Shown here in pieces: positions 1 to 6,138 of a stretch of 13,648 bases of DNA. Within the stretch, counting starts at the first letter, position 1; each line of letters starts with the position of its first letter. The stretch is from contig CANGEZ010000026.1 in assembly GCA_947452875.1 (NCBI GenBank), positions 1 to 13,648 on the forward strand, written 5' to 3'. Below the pieces are notes generated by a model, which was not told the origin of the DNA, made no database searches, and was given only the letters and a program-made list of their open reading frames with translations. Origin of the DNA: Chitinophagaceae bacterium (GTDB lineage: Bacteria; Bacteroidota; Bacteroidia; Chitinophagales; Chitinophagaceae). Made by a program: the position numbers and the translations under genes.

Positions 1-189
1 AGTCTGTATTTGATATTTGAAAAAGATTTTTCAGGAAATATTAAGGTCAAATCATTTGACAAAAATGGACTGGAATCTGGAAGAACAAATATGAACATTA
101 GCGGTAAAGCAGGAAACGCAAATTACTTTGATTTTATTTTCGACAGAAGAACCAATATCGAACAAAAAACTACGCTTGTTTTGGAATAA
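1..189 (+). CDS. 3' end of an unrecognised protein (5' end outside window)
   Basis: Frame 1 is open from the first base to a TAA at 187-189, giving 62 residues that begin SLYLIFEKDFSG and end TTLVLE. The peptide is rich in Asn, Lys, Asp and aromatic residues, has no membrane segment, and alternates polar and hydrophobic residues as a beta-rich or secreted C-terminal domain would. No family could be recognised. The two small membrane ORFs follow within 55 nt on the same strand and could share its transcript. It could be read as chance open frame, but the amino-acid mix looks coding. Confidence 0.6.
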   Translation, partial: SLYLIFEKDFSGNIKVKSFDKNGLESGRTNMNISGKAGNANYFDFIFDRRTNIEQKTTLVLE

Positions 190-243
190 TTTTTTCAACA
201 ATATTAAGCTTTGAATGATAGAAATGTCATTAAATCAATAAAC

Positions 244-414
244 ATGCTCTATTTATTTCTTCGGGTGTTTTTCATTCCTGTATTGTTGTTTGGTTATTTA
301 CTTTTTCAGTTTACTATTAAAAAGAAAAAATTCATAGAATTAAAAAACGATTTATTTTTTGTGATTGTTTTTAGCGCTATGATTTTTTTACTATATTTTC
401 TTTTACAAAAATGA
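244..414 (+). CDS. Small two-TM membrane protein, unknown
   Basis: This ORF encodes a 56-residue protein from the ATG at 244; a TTG at 211 in the same frame would make it 67 residues. The ATG is preferred because the first hydrophobic segment begins right after it. Two hydrophobic stretches (about residues 4-22 and 35-54) are separated by a basic loop containing four consecutive lysines, which suggests two membrane helices with the loop in the cytoplasm. The TGA stop overlaps the ATG of the next ORF in an ATGA arrangement, which suggests translational coupling. The family is not recognised. Being short, AT-rich and hydrophobic, it could be a chance ORF, but the overlap argues for a real gene. 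Confidence 0.5.
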   Translation: MLYLFLRVFFIPVLLFGYLLFQFTIKKKKFIELKNDLFFVIVFSAMIFLLYFLLQK

Positions 415-623
415 GAGAATCCATCATAGATATCATTGGAGAAATCATGTGGATTATGGTATTCGTTGCTCCATTACTATCTGTAATTATTGTTTGGAGA
501 ACTTTTGAAATCAATAAATTCTTTCGCATTCTCATCGGACTTATCATTGGACTTTTCGTTTCAATGATTTGTTTCTACATCAGTCTTGAAATTATTTTTA
601 GACACGGCATGGGGCCTGTATAA
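411..623 (+). CDS. Small two-TM membrane protein, unknown
   Basis: This ORF encodes a 70-residue protein beginning MRESIIDIIGEIMW. It has two long hydrophobic segments, about residues 12-30 and 38-62, joined by a short polar turn (RTFEINKFF), and a short tail HGMGPV. It overlaps the preceding ORF by 4 nt (ATGA), so the pair is probably co-translated. No domain family is recognised. Two consecutive tiny two-helix proteins could form one complex, but nothing in the sequence says what it does. The hairpin-repeat region begins about 25 nt after its stop. Confidence 0.55.
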   Translation: MRESIIDIIGEIMWIMVFVAPLLSVIIVWRTFEINKFFRILIGLIIGLFVSMICFYISLEIIFRHGMGPV

Positions 624-648
624 TGGATGTTGACACCAGACAATCGAC

Positions 649-701
649 GAATGGCGCCGGTCTCCAAACCAGAGTCTACAAGAAGACCAAAGACATTCTC
701 T
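649..701 (+). repeat. Hairpin repeat, copy 1 (degenerate)
   Basis: This copy starts with gaatggcgccggtctcc like copies 2 and 3, but the 3' arm has diverged (aaaccagagtct instead of agaccggtgtct), so the stem carries several mismatches. The downstream half keeps AAAGAC followed by a CTCTT that no longer pairs fully. It appears to be a decayed member of the family and lies 89 nt ahead of copy 2 in the same orientation. Confidence 0.75.
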
Positions 702-737
702 TAATAATTCAAACAAAAAATTCATGAATCACTAGAG

Positions 738-789
738 GAATGGCGCCGGTCTCCAGACCGGTGTCTAAAAGAGCTTAAAGACTTTGTCT
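738..789 (+). repeat. Hairpin repeat, copy 2 (best stem)
   Basis: This 52-nt unit has two inverted pairs. The first is CCGGTCT-CC-AGACCGG (745-760), which in RNA extends to 11 pairs from GGCG/UGUC using two G-U wobbles. The second is AAGAC-TTT-GTCTT (778-790). By eye, 48 of 52 positions match copy 3 some 2.2 kb away. The GC content of the first hairpin stands out sharply from the AT-rich surroundings. No transposase is nearby. Confidence 0.9.
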
Positions 790-853
790 TAAAAATTCGA
801 TACCAAAAACAAAACCCTCACCATTATAAATCATCATTTCACAAATATTTTAC

Positions 854-861
854 TATGTTTG
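854..861 (+). promoter_or_regulatory. Possible -7 box upstream of TM2-M48 operon
   Basis: TATGTTTG matches the Bacteroidota -7 consensus TAnnTTTG. No good TTG -33 box lies 17-23 nt upstream. If it is used, transcription would begin near 868 and leave a leader of about 87 nt before the TM2 gene. The same box, preceded by a similar TTTCAC...ATTT stretch, occurs ahead of the channel gene at 3122-3129, which raises confidence. The box also contains the ATG of a 23-codon ORF (MFDNLK...), so the similarity could instead reflect a translation start. Confidence 0.4.
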
Positions 862-954
862 ATAATCTAAAATCAGTGGAACAATTAACCACTTTAAAAA
901 ATAGGCGTAACCGAAAAGCCTTATGAGTAGGATGTATCAAAAAATATTTAAAAA

Positions 955-1293
955 ATGGATGCTCAAAAAGTTGACATGTTTATCATGACCAATGCAAAAT
1001 TCTTCGAAAGTCACCATGTGCATGCAATCAGAGAAAGACTGATAGCTATGGATGATTCTAAATGGGTGGCTATTTCTACCATTCAATTTAAAGATCCAAC
1101 TACAAGTTTAATTGTTTCAATTTTAGCAGGTTCTTTAGGAATCGATCGTTTCATGATTGGCGATACTGGAATCGGTGTTGGTAAATTATTAACCTGTGGC
1201 GGTTTGGGTATCTGGACTATCGTTGATTGGTTTATGATTCAAGGTGCAACTCGTGAAAAAAACATGCAGAAACTACAGCAATTCCTTTATTAA
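955..1293 (+). CDS. TM2 domain-containing membrane protein
   Basis: This gene encodes a 112-residue protein. Residues 1-45 are a soluble N-terminal region (MDAQKVDMFIMTNAKFF onward). Residues 47-96 match the TM2 domain: a first hydrophobic helix at about 50-64, the hallmark DRF at 64-66 followed by a small Gly-rich turn, then a second helix containing KLLTCGGLGIWTIVDW at about 77-92. The family is small bitopic membrane proteins of poorly known function that often sit beside other envelope genes. The stop overlaps the next ATG by one base (TAATG), so this is the first gene of a coupled operon with the DUF2752, DUF4870-like and M48 genes. No Shine-Dalgarno is visible, which is usual for this phylum. 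The domain call is firm; the function is unknown. Confidence 0.92.
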   Translation: MDAQKVDMFIMTNAKFFESHHVHAIRERLIAMDDSKWVAISTIQFKDPTTSLIVSILAGSLGIDRFMIGDTGIGVGKLLTCGGLGIWTIVDWFMIQGATREKNMQKLQQFLY

Positions 1294-1712
1294 TGACCTT
1301 CAACAGGAACAGACTATATCTGATAATATTGATAGCCTGTGCAGCAGGTTATGTTTGGCTGACAATGAATTTGTTATATCCACCAGTTCATCATTCCAAA
1401 GAAACAAGCATTTGTTTATTGAAGCATTTCACCAACATACCCTGTCCTTCCTGTGGCTCTACCAGATCTTTGTTGTCTATTCTAAATGGTAATTTTTCAG
1501 AAGGATTTTATCTGAATCCTTTTGGTTATATTTTATTAGTGATTATGATTGCAGCTCCAATATGGGTTATTTATGATTGGCTCAACAAATCACAATCGCT
1601 ATTATCTTTTTATAAAAAATCTGAACAATTTCTTTCTAGAAAAATAGTAGCTATTCCTGCAATTCTATTGGTATTGATGAATTGGGCATGGAACATTTAC
1701 AAAGGCGTTTAA
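1293..1712 (+). CDS. DUF2752 family membrane protein
   Basis: This gene encodes a 139-residue protein with three predicted membrane helices (about 8-28, 77-97 and 117-136). Between the first two lies the DUF2752 signature: CPSCGSTR at 51-58, then LLSILNGNFSEGFYLNPFG with the conserved Asn-Pro at 75-76. A further Cys at 41 precedes it. The CxxC pair followed by GxTR is the family hallmark; whether it binds metal or forms a disulfide is not established. The ATG shares its A with the TAA of the TM2 gene, and the next gene starts 2 nt after the stop, so translation is probably coupled. TM2 and DUF2752 genes commonly adjoin in Bacteroidota, as far as I recall. Confidence 0.92.
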   Translation: MTFNRNRLYLIILIACAAGYVWLTMNLLYPPVHHSKETSICLLKHFTNIPCPSCGSTRSLLSILNGNFSEGFYLNPFGYILLVIMIAAPIWVIYDWLNKSQSLLSFYKKSEQFLSRKIVAIPAILLVLMNWAWNIYKGV

Positions 1713-1714
1713 TT

Positions 1715-2140
1715 ATGGAAAATAAATTTGATTACCAACCAAGCGAACATGAAGCGGAAAAAGCTTCCAACAGTTATCTGATGTCACTAATTGCATTAAT
1801 TGCAGGAATGCCTTTGCCGATTATCAATCTCATTGCTTCTGTTATCTTCTTTGTAGGCAATCGCAAAGGAACTTATTTTGTAAGATGGCATTGCACACAA
1901 GCATTGTTATCACAGTTCTCTCTGCTTTTCATGAACAGCTTCGGATTCTGGTGGACCATCTCCATCATGTTTGGTCCGGAAACACTGAGCAGTAAATACA
2001 TTGGCTATGTCATCACTATTTTGATTTTTAATATTAGTGAATTTATTGCCACCATTTACTCGGCTATTCAAACCAGAAAAGGTGTTCATGTTAAATGGTT
2101 TTTTTACGGAAATCTCACCAACTTAATCTGTAAAGCCTGA
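1715..2140 (+). CDS. DUF4870/Tic20-like membrane protein
   Basis: The ATG at 1715 is chosen, giving 141 residues. An in-frame start at 1682 would run 31 nt into the DUF2752 gene, whereas 1715 lies 2 nt after its stop. Residues 1-20 are polar and acidic. Hydrophobic segments lie at about 22-47, 64-86 and 95-118. Between the first two sits FVRWHCTQALL (55-65), which resembles the 'F-R-x-H-x-x-Q' motif of DUF4870 and Tic20-like small membrane proteins. The protein ends in a basic, aromatic tail. The M48 protease gene begins one base after the stop. Family membership is judged from the motif and helix layout and is moderately certain; no function can be assigned. Confidence 0.75.
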   Translation: MENKFDYQPSEHEAEKASNSYLMSLIALIAGMPLPIINLIASVIFFVGNRKGTYFVRWHCTQALLSQFSLLFMNSFGFWWTISIMFGPETLSSKYIGYVITILIFNISEFIATIYSAIQTRKGVHVKWFFYGNLTNLICKA

Positions 2141-2141
2141 T

Positions 2142-2939
2142 ATGAAAAAAATTATCTTTCAATTTTTTGTATTGGTGGCCTTGTTTTTCGGGCTATGGTT
2201 TTTGCTAAGCAATATCAATTGGATGTCTGCATTTAAAATTGAAAAGTTGACTGATGATACTGAAATAAAAATCGGCAAAGCAGTTTGGGATTTGTATAAA
2301 AAAACTGAGAAAGAAAACAAAGATGAAAAAGCGGTGAAAGCCCTTGATAGCATCGTTGATAGAATTTGTTCCAAAAACAATATCAATCGTGAAACCATCA
2401 AGGTTCACCTCATCATCAAAAACGACATCAATGCATTCGCTATGCCAGGTGGACATTTGGTTGTTTACAGCGGATTGATAAAAGCAGCTGATAATCCTGA
2501 TGAATTGGCGGGTGTGATGGCTCACGAAATTTCACATATTGAGCTTGACCATGTGATGAAAAAATTAATTAAAGAAGTTGGCTTGTCTGTTTTGATTTCA
2601 ATGACATCTGGAAATGGTGGTGGTGAAGCAATAAAACAAGTTTCTAAAATACTTTCTTCCTCTGCTTTTGATAGAAAGTTAGAAAAGGAGGCAGACATCA
2701 GTGCAGTAGAGTATATGATCAATGCCAAAATCAACCCCGAACCACTTGCCGAATTTTTATACAAACTCGCTGAAAATAAAGAAGCAGAATCAACTTATGA
2801 AGGCTGGCTCAGCACCCATCCTGATTCAAAAAAAAGAGCCGAATATATTTTAGAATACAGCAAGAACAAATTGAAAAATCCCCAACCATCACTAAGCGAA
2901 TCAAGCTGGAAATTATTGAAAGAAAATGCAGAAGATTAA
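2142..2939 (+). CDS. Membrane-anchored M48 family zinc metalloprotease
   Basis: This gene encodes a 265-residue protein. An N-terminal hydrophobic helix (about residues 4-23) lacks a clear cleavage site and probably anchors the enzyme to the inner membrane with the catalytic domain in the periplasm. The zinc motif HEISH is at 128-132, within VMAHEISHIELDH. The likely third ligand is E181 of EKEAD (181-185), and THPDSKKRA (225-233) is the conserved late His-Pro segment. AFAMPGGHLVVYSGL (98-112) is the usual strand before the active site in this group. Relatives such as BepA/YfgC, LoiP and HtpX take part in envelope protein quality control; this copy lacks TPR repeats. It closes the TM2-DUF2752-DUF4870 operon, so its substrates or partners may be those membrane proteins (inference). 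Confidence 0.93.
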   Translation: MKKIIFQFFVLVALFFGLWFLLSNINWMSAFKIEKLTDDTEIKIGKAVWDLYKKTEKENKDEKAVKALDSIVDRICSKNNINRETIKVHLIIKNDINAFAMPGGHLVVYSGLIKAADNPDELAGVMAHEISHIELDHVMKKLIKEVGLSVLISMTSGNGGGEAIKQVSKILSSSAFDRKLEKEADISAVEYMINAKINPEPLAEFLYKLAENKEAESTYEGWLSTHPDSKKRAEYILEYSKNKLKNPQPSLSESSWKLLKENAED

Positions 2940-2987
2940 TTGACGACAATCTTCATACCCACTTGGACGAATAGAACAGGTCTACCT

Positions 2988-3039
2988 GAATGGCGCCGGT
3001 CTCCTGACAGGTGTCTAAAAGAGCTCAAAGACTTAGTCT
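2988..3039 (+). repeat. Hairpin repeat, copy 3
   Basis: This 52-nt unit matches copy 2 (738-789) at 48 of 52 positions in the same orientation. The 5' arm GGCGCCGGTCT is intact. The 3' arm reads TGACAGGTGTC, which introduces two mismatches into the stem. The second small hairpin is AGAC-TTA-GTCT. A further decayed half-copy (aatagaacaggtctacctga, about 2970-2989) appears to abut it on the 5' side. It lies about 50 nt after the M48 stop. Confidence 0.88.
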
Positions 3040-3063
3040 GCTGCTTTATGGTTAAAAGTCCCA

Positions 3064-3099
3064 GAATAGCGCCAGTCTCCAGACCGGTGTCTAAAATCT
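3064..3099 (+). repeat. Hairpin repeat, copy 4 (3' truncated)
   Basis: Reads gaatagcgccagtctcc then agaccggtgtctaaaa. The 3' arm equals that of copy 2, while the 5' arm has two changes (tagcgcc, ccagtct). The second hairpin half is missing. It lies 76 nt downstream of copy 3 in the same orientation, so both gene-free regions carry the repeat as a direct pair. Confidence 0.85.
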
Positions 3100-3121
3100 C
3101 CTTTTTTCACTATTATTTAAT

Positions 3122-3129
3122 TATGTTTG
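3122..3129 (+). promoter_or_regulatory. Possible -7 box upstream of the ion-channel gene
   Basis: TATGTTTG fits the Bacteroidota -7 consensus TAnnTTTG. It would place transcription start near 3136, about 19 nt before the channel ATG. No clear -33 TTG is seen. The preceding TTTCAC...TATTT segment resembles that before 854-861, so the two transcription units may share a duplicated control segment. It also holds the ATG of a 21-codon ORF (MFEKYFK...) that runs into the channel gene out of frame. Confidence 0.45.
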
Positions 3130-3154
3130 AAAAATATTTCAAATTAATACAACA

Positions 3155-3841
3155 ATGCCAACAGAAACCAACTCCGAAAATAAACTGACTATTCTAAACA
3201 TAATGGTATTTATCCTTACCATTTATGTGTTAGGAGCCTTGGTTATCGACACGGTTTTTAAATTACAATATGAAACAGAAGAGCTGCTCATCTACATTGA
3301 TCATGCTATCTGCGCTTTTTTCTTTTTTGAATTTTGTTACAACTTATACCACGCAAAAAACAAGGCAAAATTTATGCATTGGGGATGGATAGATTTATTA
3401 TCGAGCATACCATTAGTTGGCTATTTAAGAGTAGGTAGGATTTTTCGTTTGATAAGATTGATAAGAGTAATAAGAGCGTTTAAAACAACCAAGCATTTAG
3501 TAGGTCATATTTTTGCTAATAAAATTCAAGGCACACTTACTTCTGTATTGGTGATTGCTATTTTACTTCTTATTTTTTCTTCGATTGCCATTTTACAAGT
3601 AGAACATGATCCTCATAGCAATATCAAAACTGCTGGCGATGCGCTTTGGTGGGCTTATGTTACAATAACAACTGTTGGCTATGGCGACAGATATCCGGTA
3701 ACTTCTGAAGGCAGAATTTTGGCAGCTGTATTGATGACTGCAGGAGTTGGATTGTTTGGTACTTTTACAGCCTACATTTCTTCGCTATTCGTTGCAGATA
3801 GAAGACAAAATAATAACAATAAAGAAGTAAATAATGACTAA
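3155..3841 (+). CDS. Voltage-gated potassium-type ion channel (6 TM)
   Basis: This gene encodes a 228-residue protein with the full Kv-like plan. Helices S1 (about 13-33), S2 (46-65) and S3 (78-90) precede an S4 voltage sensor with arginines at 92, 95, 98, 101, 104 and 107 and a lysine at 110, spaced exactly every third residue. S5 spans about 128-147. The pore helix and filter read ALWWAYVTITTVGYGD, with TVGYGD at 173-178 indicating potassium selectivity, and S6 is about 187-212. A short Asn-rich tail ends the protein, with no cyclic-nucleotide or RCK domain. It would form a homotetramer in the inner membrane and pass potassium on depolarisation. The next gene overlaps its last 8 nt, so the small membrane protein is probably co-expressed. 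The call is firm, though gating is untested. Confidence 0.95.
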   Translation: MPTETNSENKLTILNIMVFILTIYVLGALVIDTVFKLQYETEELLIYIDHAICAFFFFEFCYNLYHAKNKAKFMHWGWIDLLSSIPLVGYLRVGRIFRLIRLIRVIRAFKTTKHLVGHIFANKIQGTLTSVLVIAILLLIFSSIAILQVEHDPHSNIKTAGDALWWAYVTITTVGYGDRYPVTSEGRILAAVLMTAGVGLFGTFTAYISSLFVADRRQNNNNKEVNND

Positions 3842-4133
3842 AAAAACATCTGCGAATATTTTAAATACTTCAGCAAATCTGCTTGGATTTTGCCTTTTTG
3901 TAATCACTTCTTTTCATATAGGTAATTATGCCGAAAGCAGTATGATAGACGAATCAACTTCTGTAATCGCATTATTGCTCATCGGTTCGTCTTTGTTTTC
4001 TTTTTTTTCAATTAGAGCAAATACTGAACAAGCTGAAGAAAAACTGGAGACTATTGCTGAGTATTTATTTGCAGGATCTTTAATAGGGATTTTTATAATT
4101 ATTCTGCTAATGGTATTTAATTATATCCGGTAG
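3834..4133 (+). CDS. Small three-TM membrane protein, unknown
   Basis: This gene encodes a 99-residue protein with hydrophobic segments at about 13-31, 42-60 and 76-97. The loop after the second helix is charged (RANTEQAEEKLETIAEY), a likely short amphipathic helix. The family is not recognised with confidence. The ATG lies 8 nt inside the end of the channel gene in another frame, so the two are probably translationally coupled. That makes an accessory or unrelated co-expressed membrane partner possible, which is inference only. It ends 12 nt before the stop of the convergent amidohydrolase paralogue. Confidence 0.8.
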   Translation: MTKKTSANILNTSANLLGFCLFVITSFHIGNYAESSMIDESTSVIALLLIGSSLFSFFSIRANTEQAEEKLETIAEYLFAGSLIGIFIIILLMVFNYIR

Positions 4134-4140
4134 TATTCAT

Positions 4141-4154
4141 TGTAATTAATTACA
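4141..4154. terminator. AT-rich palindrome between convergent genes
   Basis: TGTAATTAATTACA is a perfect 14-bp palindrome placed where the plus-strand channel operon and the minus-strand amidohydrolase operon meet. It includes the stop codon of the minus-strand gene. It has no GC-rich stem or T-run, so it is at best a weak terminator or a coincidence. Confidence 0.25.
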
Positions 4155-5348
4155 GGAATTAGATACCTCATTTCCATCAATAAAAACTGTACACACTTTA
4201 GTGGTGTACTCAAATGGATCTCCGTTAAACAACACCAAATCTGCATCTTTTCCAACTTCAATACTTCCAACTTGTTTATCAATTCCCAATAATTTAGCGG
4301 GATTCAATGTGATTGATTTCAAGGCTTCTTCAAATGAAAAGCCATAAGACACAGCCACAGCAGCTTCATACAACACTATTCTTGTTTTAGGAACATAAGA
4401 TTCATATCCACTCTCAATCGAAACCGGTATTCCAGCTTTGGTGAGTAAAATTGCAGATTCTCGATTCATGTTTACCATTTCATCTTCATTACGTGCCATG
4501 GTTGGATGTAAAATGATTTCTGCTTTTGCTTCTTTGATTTCATTGGTTAACAAATAGGCTTCTGCTGCCCCATCAATCACCAATTTAAAATTAAATTCTT
4601 TAGATAGTCTAATGGCATTCATGATGTCTACAGAACGATTGGCTGTTATCAAAGCTTTGATTTCTCCCTTGAGCATTTTTGATAAGGCATCCATTTTTAA
4701 ATCATAGGTGGGTCTTTTTGCAGAATCTTTATCAGACATTTTTTTAAGATATTCCTTTGCTTTCAATAACTCTGTTCTGATCATCGACATTTGCTTTGCT
4801 TTAGTCCCGGGAGAAGAAAAATTTCCACTTACATCAGGCCCAATCGTCATGGCAAGCATACAAAAAGGATTTAGTGTAACCTGATCTACATTTCCTTTTT
4901 TTGTTTTTACAATTATGGTTTGTCCGCTTACCAATGCACCAATGCCATGGCCTGTATGCATGGTCGTTATGCCCAATTCTCTTGCGGTTTTTACTAACTT
5001 TTCTTCAGGGTTGTATGCATCAATGGCTCGAAGCTCAGGTTGTATCGGACTAGATTTTTCAAGTTGATCCTGATCTGCAGCAATATTCAAAACACCCGAC
5101 ATGCCTATGACTGTTCGCGCATCCACCAAACCAGGTGTTACTGATTTGGCATTATAAATTTTATAATCAGCAGGAATAGAAATGGAAGCTGCAGTACCAA
5201 CAGATTGTATTTTACCGTCTTTAATCAACACTACGCCATCACGTATAGGCATAGCCGAAACAGGATAAATCACATCTGCTTTTATGGCAATTTGTGCCCA
5301 AAGCATTACAGGAAGCATTAGCAACGAAACCAAAAATATCTTTTTCAT
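4146..5348 (-). CDS. Secreted amidohydrolase-fold protein lacking metal ligands (probable pseudoenzyme)
   Basis: The ATG at 5348 gives 400 residues; a TTG three codons upstream is less likely. A signal peptide (MKKIFLVSLLMLPVMLWAQ) suggests export. The N-terminal beta-sandwich, TIM-barrel region and C-terminal VGSIEVGKDADLVLFNGDP (360-378) place it in the metal-dependent amidohydrolase superfamily. It aligns well by eye with the paralogue at 6139-7452, but the ligand positions differ. The paralogue's HSH is RTV at 78-80; its HFHTH is LITAN at 233-237; its HH is DG at 259-260; its HTD is ESG at 312-314. It keeps other conserved blocks such as TGHGIGALVSGQT (132-144). Catalysis of the usual kind therefore looks impossible, and a structural, regulatory or different role is likely. 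Its ATG is 15 nt after the methyltransferase stop, so it is the last gene of that operon. Confidence 0.9.
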   Translation of the reverse strand: MKKIFLVSLLMLPVMLWAQIAIKADVIYPVSAMPIRDGVVLIKDGKIQSVGTAASISIPADYKIYNAKSVTPGLVDARTVIGMSGVLNIAADQDQLEKSSPIQPELRAIDAYNPEEKLVKTARELGITTMHTGHGIGALVSGQTIIVKTKKGNVDQVTLNPFCMLAMTIGPDVSGNFSSPGTKAKQMSMIRTELLKAKEYLKKMSDKDSAKRPTYDLKMDALSKMLKGEIKALITANRSVDIMNAIRLSKEFNFKLVIDGAAEAYLLTNEIKEAKAEIILHPTMARNEDEMVNMNRESAILLTKAGIPVSIESGYESYVPKTRIVLYEAAVAVSYGFSFEEALKSITLNPAKLLGIDKQVGSIEVGKDADLVLFNGDPFEYTTKVCTVFIDGNEVSNSCN

Positions 5349-5363
5349 AAACAGCAATATTTA

Positions 5364-6044
5364 TTATTTACAAATAACAGCAGAGCCACCAGAATCAGGC
5401 AGCGGAAAGAAATTTATTTTTTGTTCTGTACAAAATTGCTCTACCGCTTTTCGGGCACCTTTGTACAAATCATTATTAAAATCGTGAATGAAAATATATC
5501 CGCCACTAACCAGTTTGGGATAGAAAAAACTCAAGCCAGCATATATCGGATCGTACAAATCAGCATCCAAACTTACAAATACAAACTCATCATTCACTTC
5601 TTTCGCCGACTCAGGAAAAAATCCAACAACAGGAAAACATTTATCAGGATGTGGCATTCTGCTTAATACCGATTGCAAAGAAGTATCAGAAAAATCCTGA
5701 TTGCCGGTAGAAAATTTTTCGTCTTTTTCTTTCTTGATATCTCTGTCATCAAAGCCATTGAACGTATCAAACAAGTATAATTTTCTTTCCGGAAAATAGG
5801 TGTTGATATACCTCGCGAATTTGCCTTTGTAAACACCCAATTCCGCCACATTACCTTTTAATTTTTTTCTTGAAATTTCGTGACTAACCAGTTCAATAGC
5901 CGACAATCGAATGTAATCGAAATAGTTTTTGTCTATAGTTCTGTCTCTCTTCAAAAAATCAAGAGACGCTGTAATGAAAACACCTTTCTTGTGCAACACT
6001 TTCCCAAACAAATAATTTGTGCCCTTTGCAATAAATGATAACAT
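5364..6044 (-). CDS. TylF/MycF-type SAM-dependent O-methyltransferase
   Basis: The ATG at 6044 gives 226 residues. An upstream TTG at 6098 would add an unlikely stretch that covers a short tandem repeat. The fold is a class I methyltransferase: motif I VAELGVYKGKFA (66-77) binds SAM, followed by LYLFDTFNGF with D93, then VSLDADLYDP (157-166) and GGYIFIHDFN (181-190), whose acidic and His residues match the metal and substrate region of the TylF/macrocin O-methyltransferase family. Members methylate sugar hydroxyls of macrolides and other glycans or small molecules; the substrate here is unknown. No signal peptide is convincing, so it is probably cytoplasmic. It sits between the two amidohydrolase genes, 94 nt after the first and 15 nt before the second, all on the minus strand. 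A functional link is not obvious. Confidence 0.9.
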   Translation of the reverse strand: MLSFIAKGTNYLFGKVLHKKGVFITASLDFLKRDRTIDKNYFDYIRLSAIELVSHEISRKKLKGNVAELGVYKGKFARYINTYFPERKLYLFDTFNGFDDRDIKKEKDEKFSTGNQDFSDTSLQSVLSRMPHPDKCFPVVGFFPESAKEVNDEFVFVSLDADLYDPIYAGLSFFYPKLVSGGYIFIHDFNNDLYKGARKAVEQFCTEQKINFFPLPDSGGSAVICK

Positions 6045-6071
6045 GATAATATTTTTACAAATTCCCAATAA

Positions 6072-6099
6072 CACCAAACCACAAACACCAAACCACAAA
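6072..6099. repeat. 14-bp perfect tandem duplication
   Basis: CACCAAACCACAAA occurs twice head to tail (6072-6085 and 6086-6099) in the gap upstream of the methyltransferase gene. On the coding strand it reads TTTGTGGTTTGGTG twice. It is probably a simple slippage duplication, possibly altering the 5' leader. Confidence 0.85.
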
Positions 6100-6138
6100 C
6101 AAAATCCTACTCTTTAAAAATTCAAGAGCCCCCAAAAA

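Larger units (their letters stand above)
624..954. other. Gene-free region with two hairpin repeats and a promoter-like box
   Basis: This 331-nt stretch holds no convincing gene. It contains two directly oriented copies of a GC-rich hairpin repeat (649-701 and 738-789), then an AT-rich segment with TATGTTTG at 854-861, then about 90 nt leading to the TM2 gene. A 23-codon ORF starting MFDNLK lies at 855-926; it may be a leader or chance. The inverted pair AGTGG/CCACT (875-879 and 889-893) could form a weak hairpin in the leader. The layout resembles 2940-3154. Confidence 0.7.

Noticed and set aside
1244..1492. 82-codon frame overlapping the TM2 and DUF2752 genes
   Set aside because: It is out of frame with two well-supported genes and has no independent support.
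955..2939. Composite transposon or genomic island bounded by the direct repeats
   Set aside because: No transposase or integrase, no terminal inverted repeats or target-site duplication seen, and base composition looks like the neighbours; only recombination potential can be claimed.
649..3099. CRISPR array
   Set aside because: Only four imperfect copies in two widely separated pairs, unequal spacing, no spacer set and no cas genes.
2940..3188. Open frame of 82 codons across the region between the M48 and channel genes
   Set aside because: It starts with TTG at the M48 stop, runs straight through two hairpin repeats (giving EWRRSPDRC-like and APVSRPV-like peptides) and overlaps the channel start; it is repeat read-through, not a gene.
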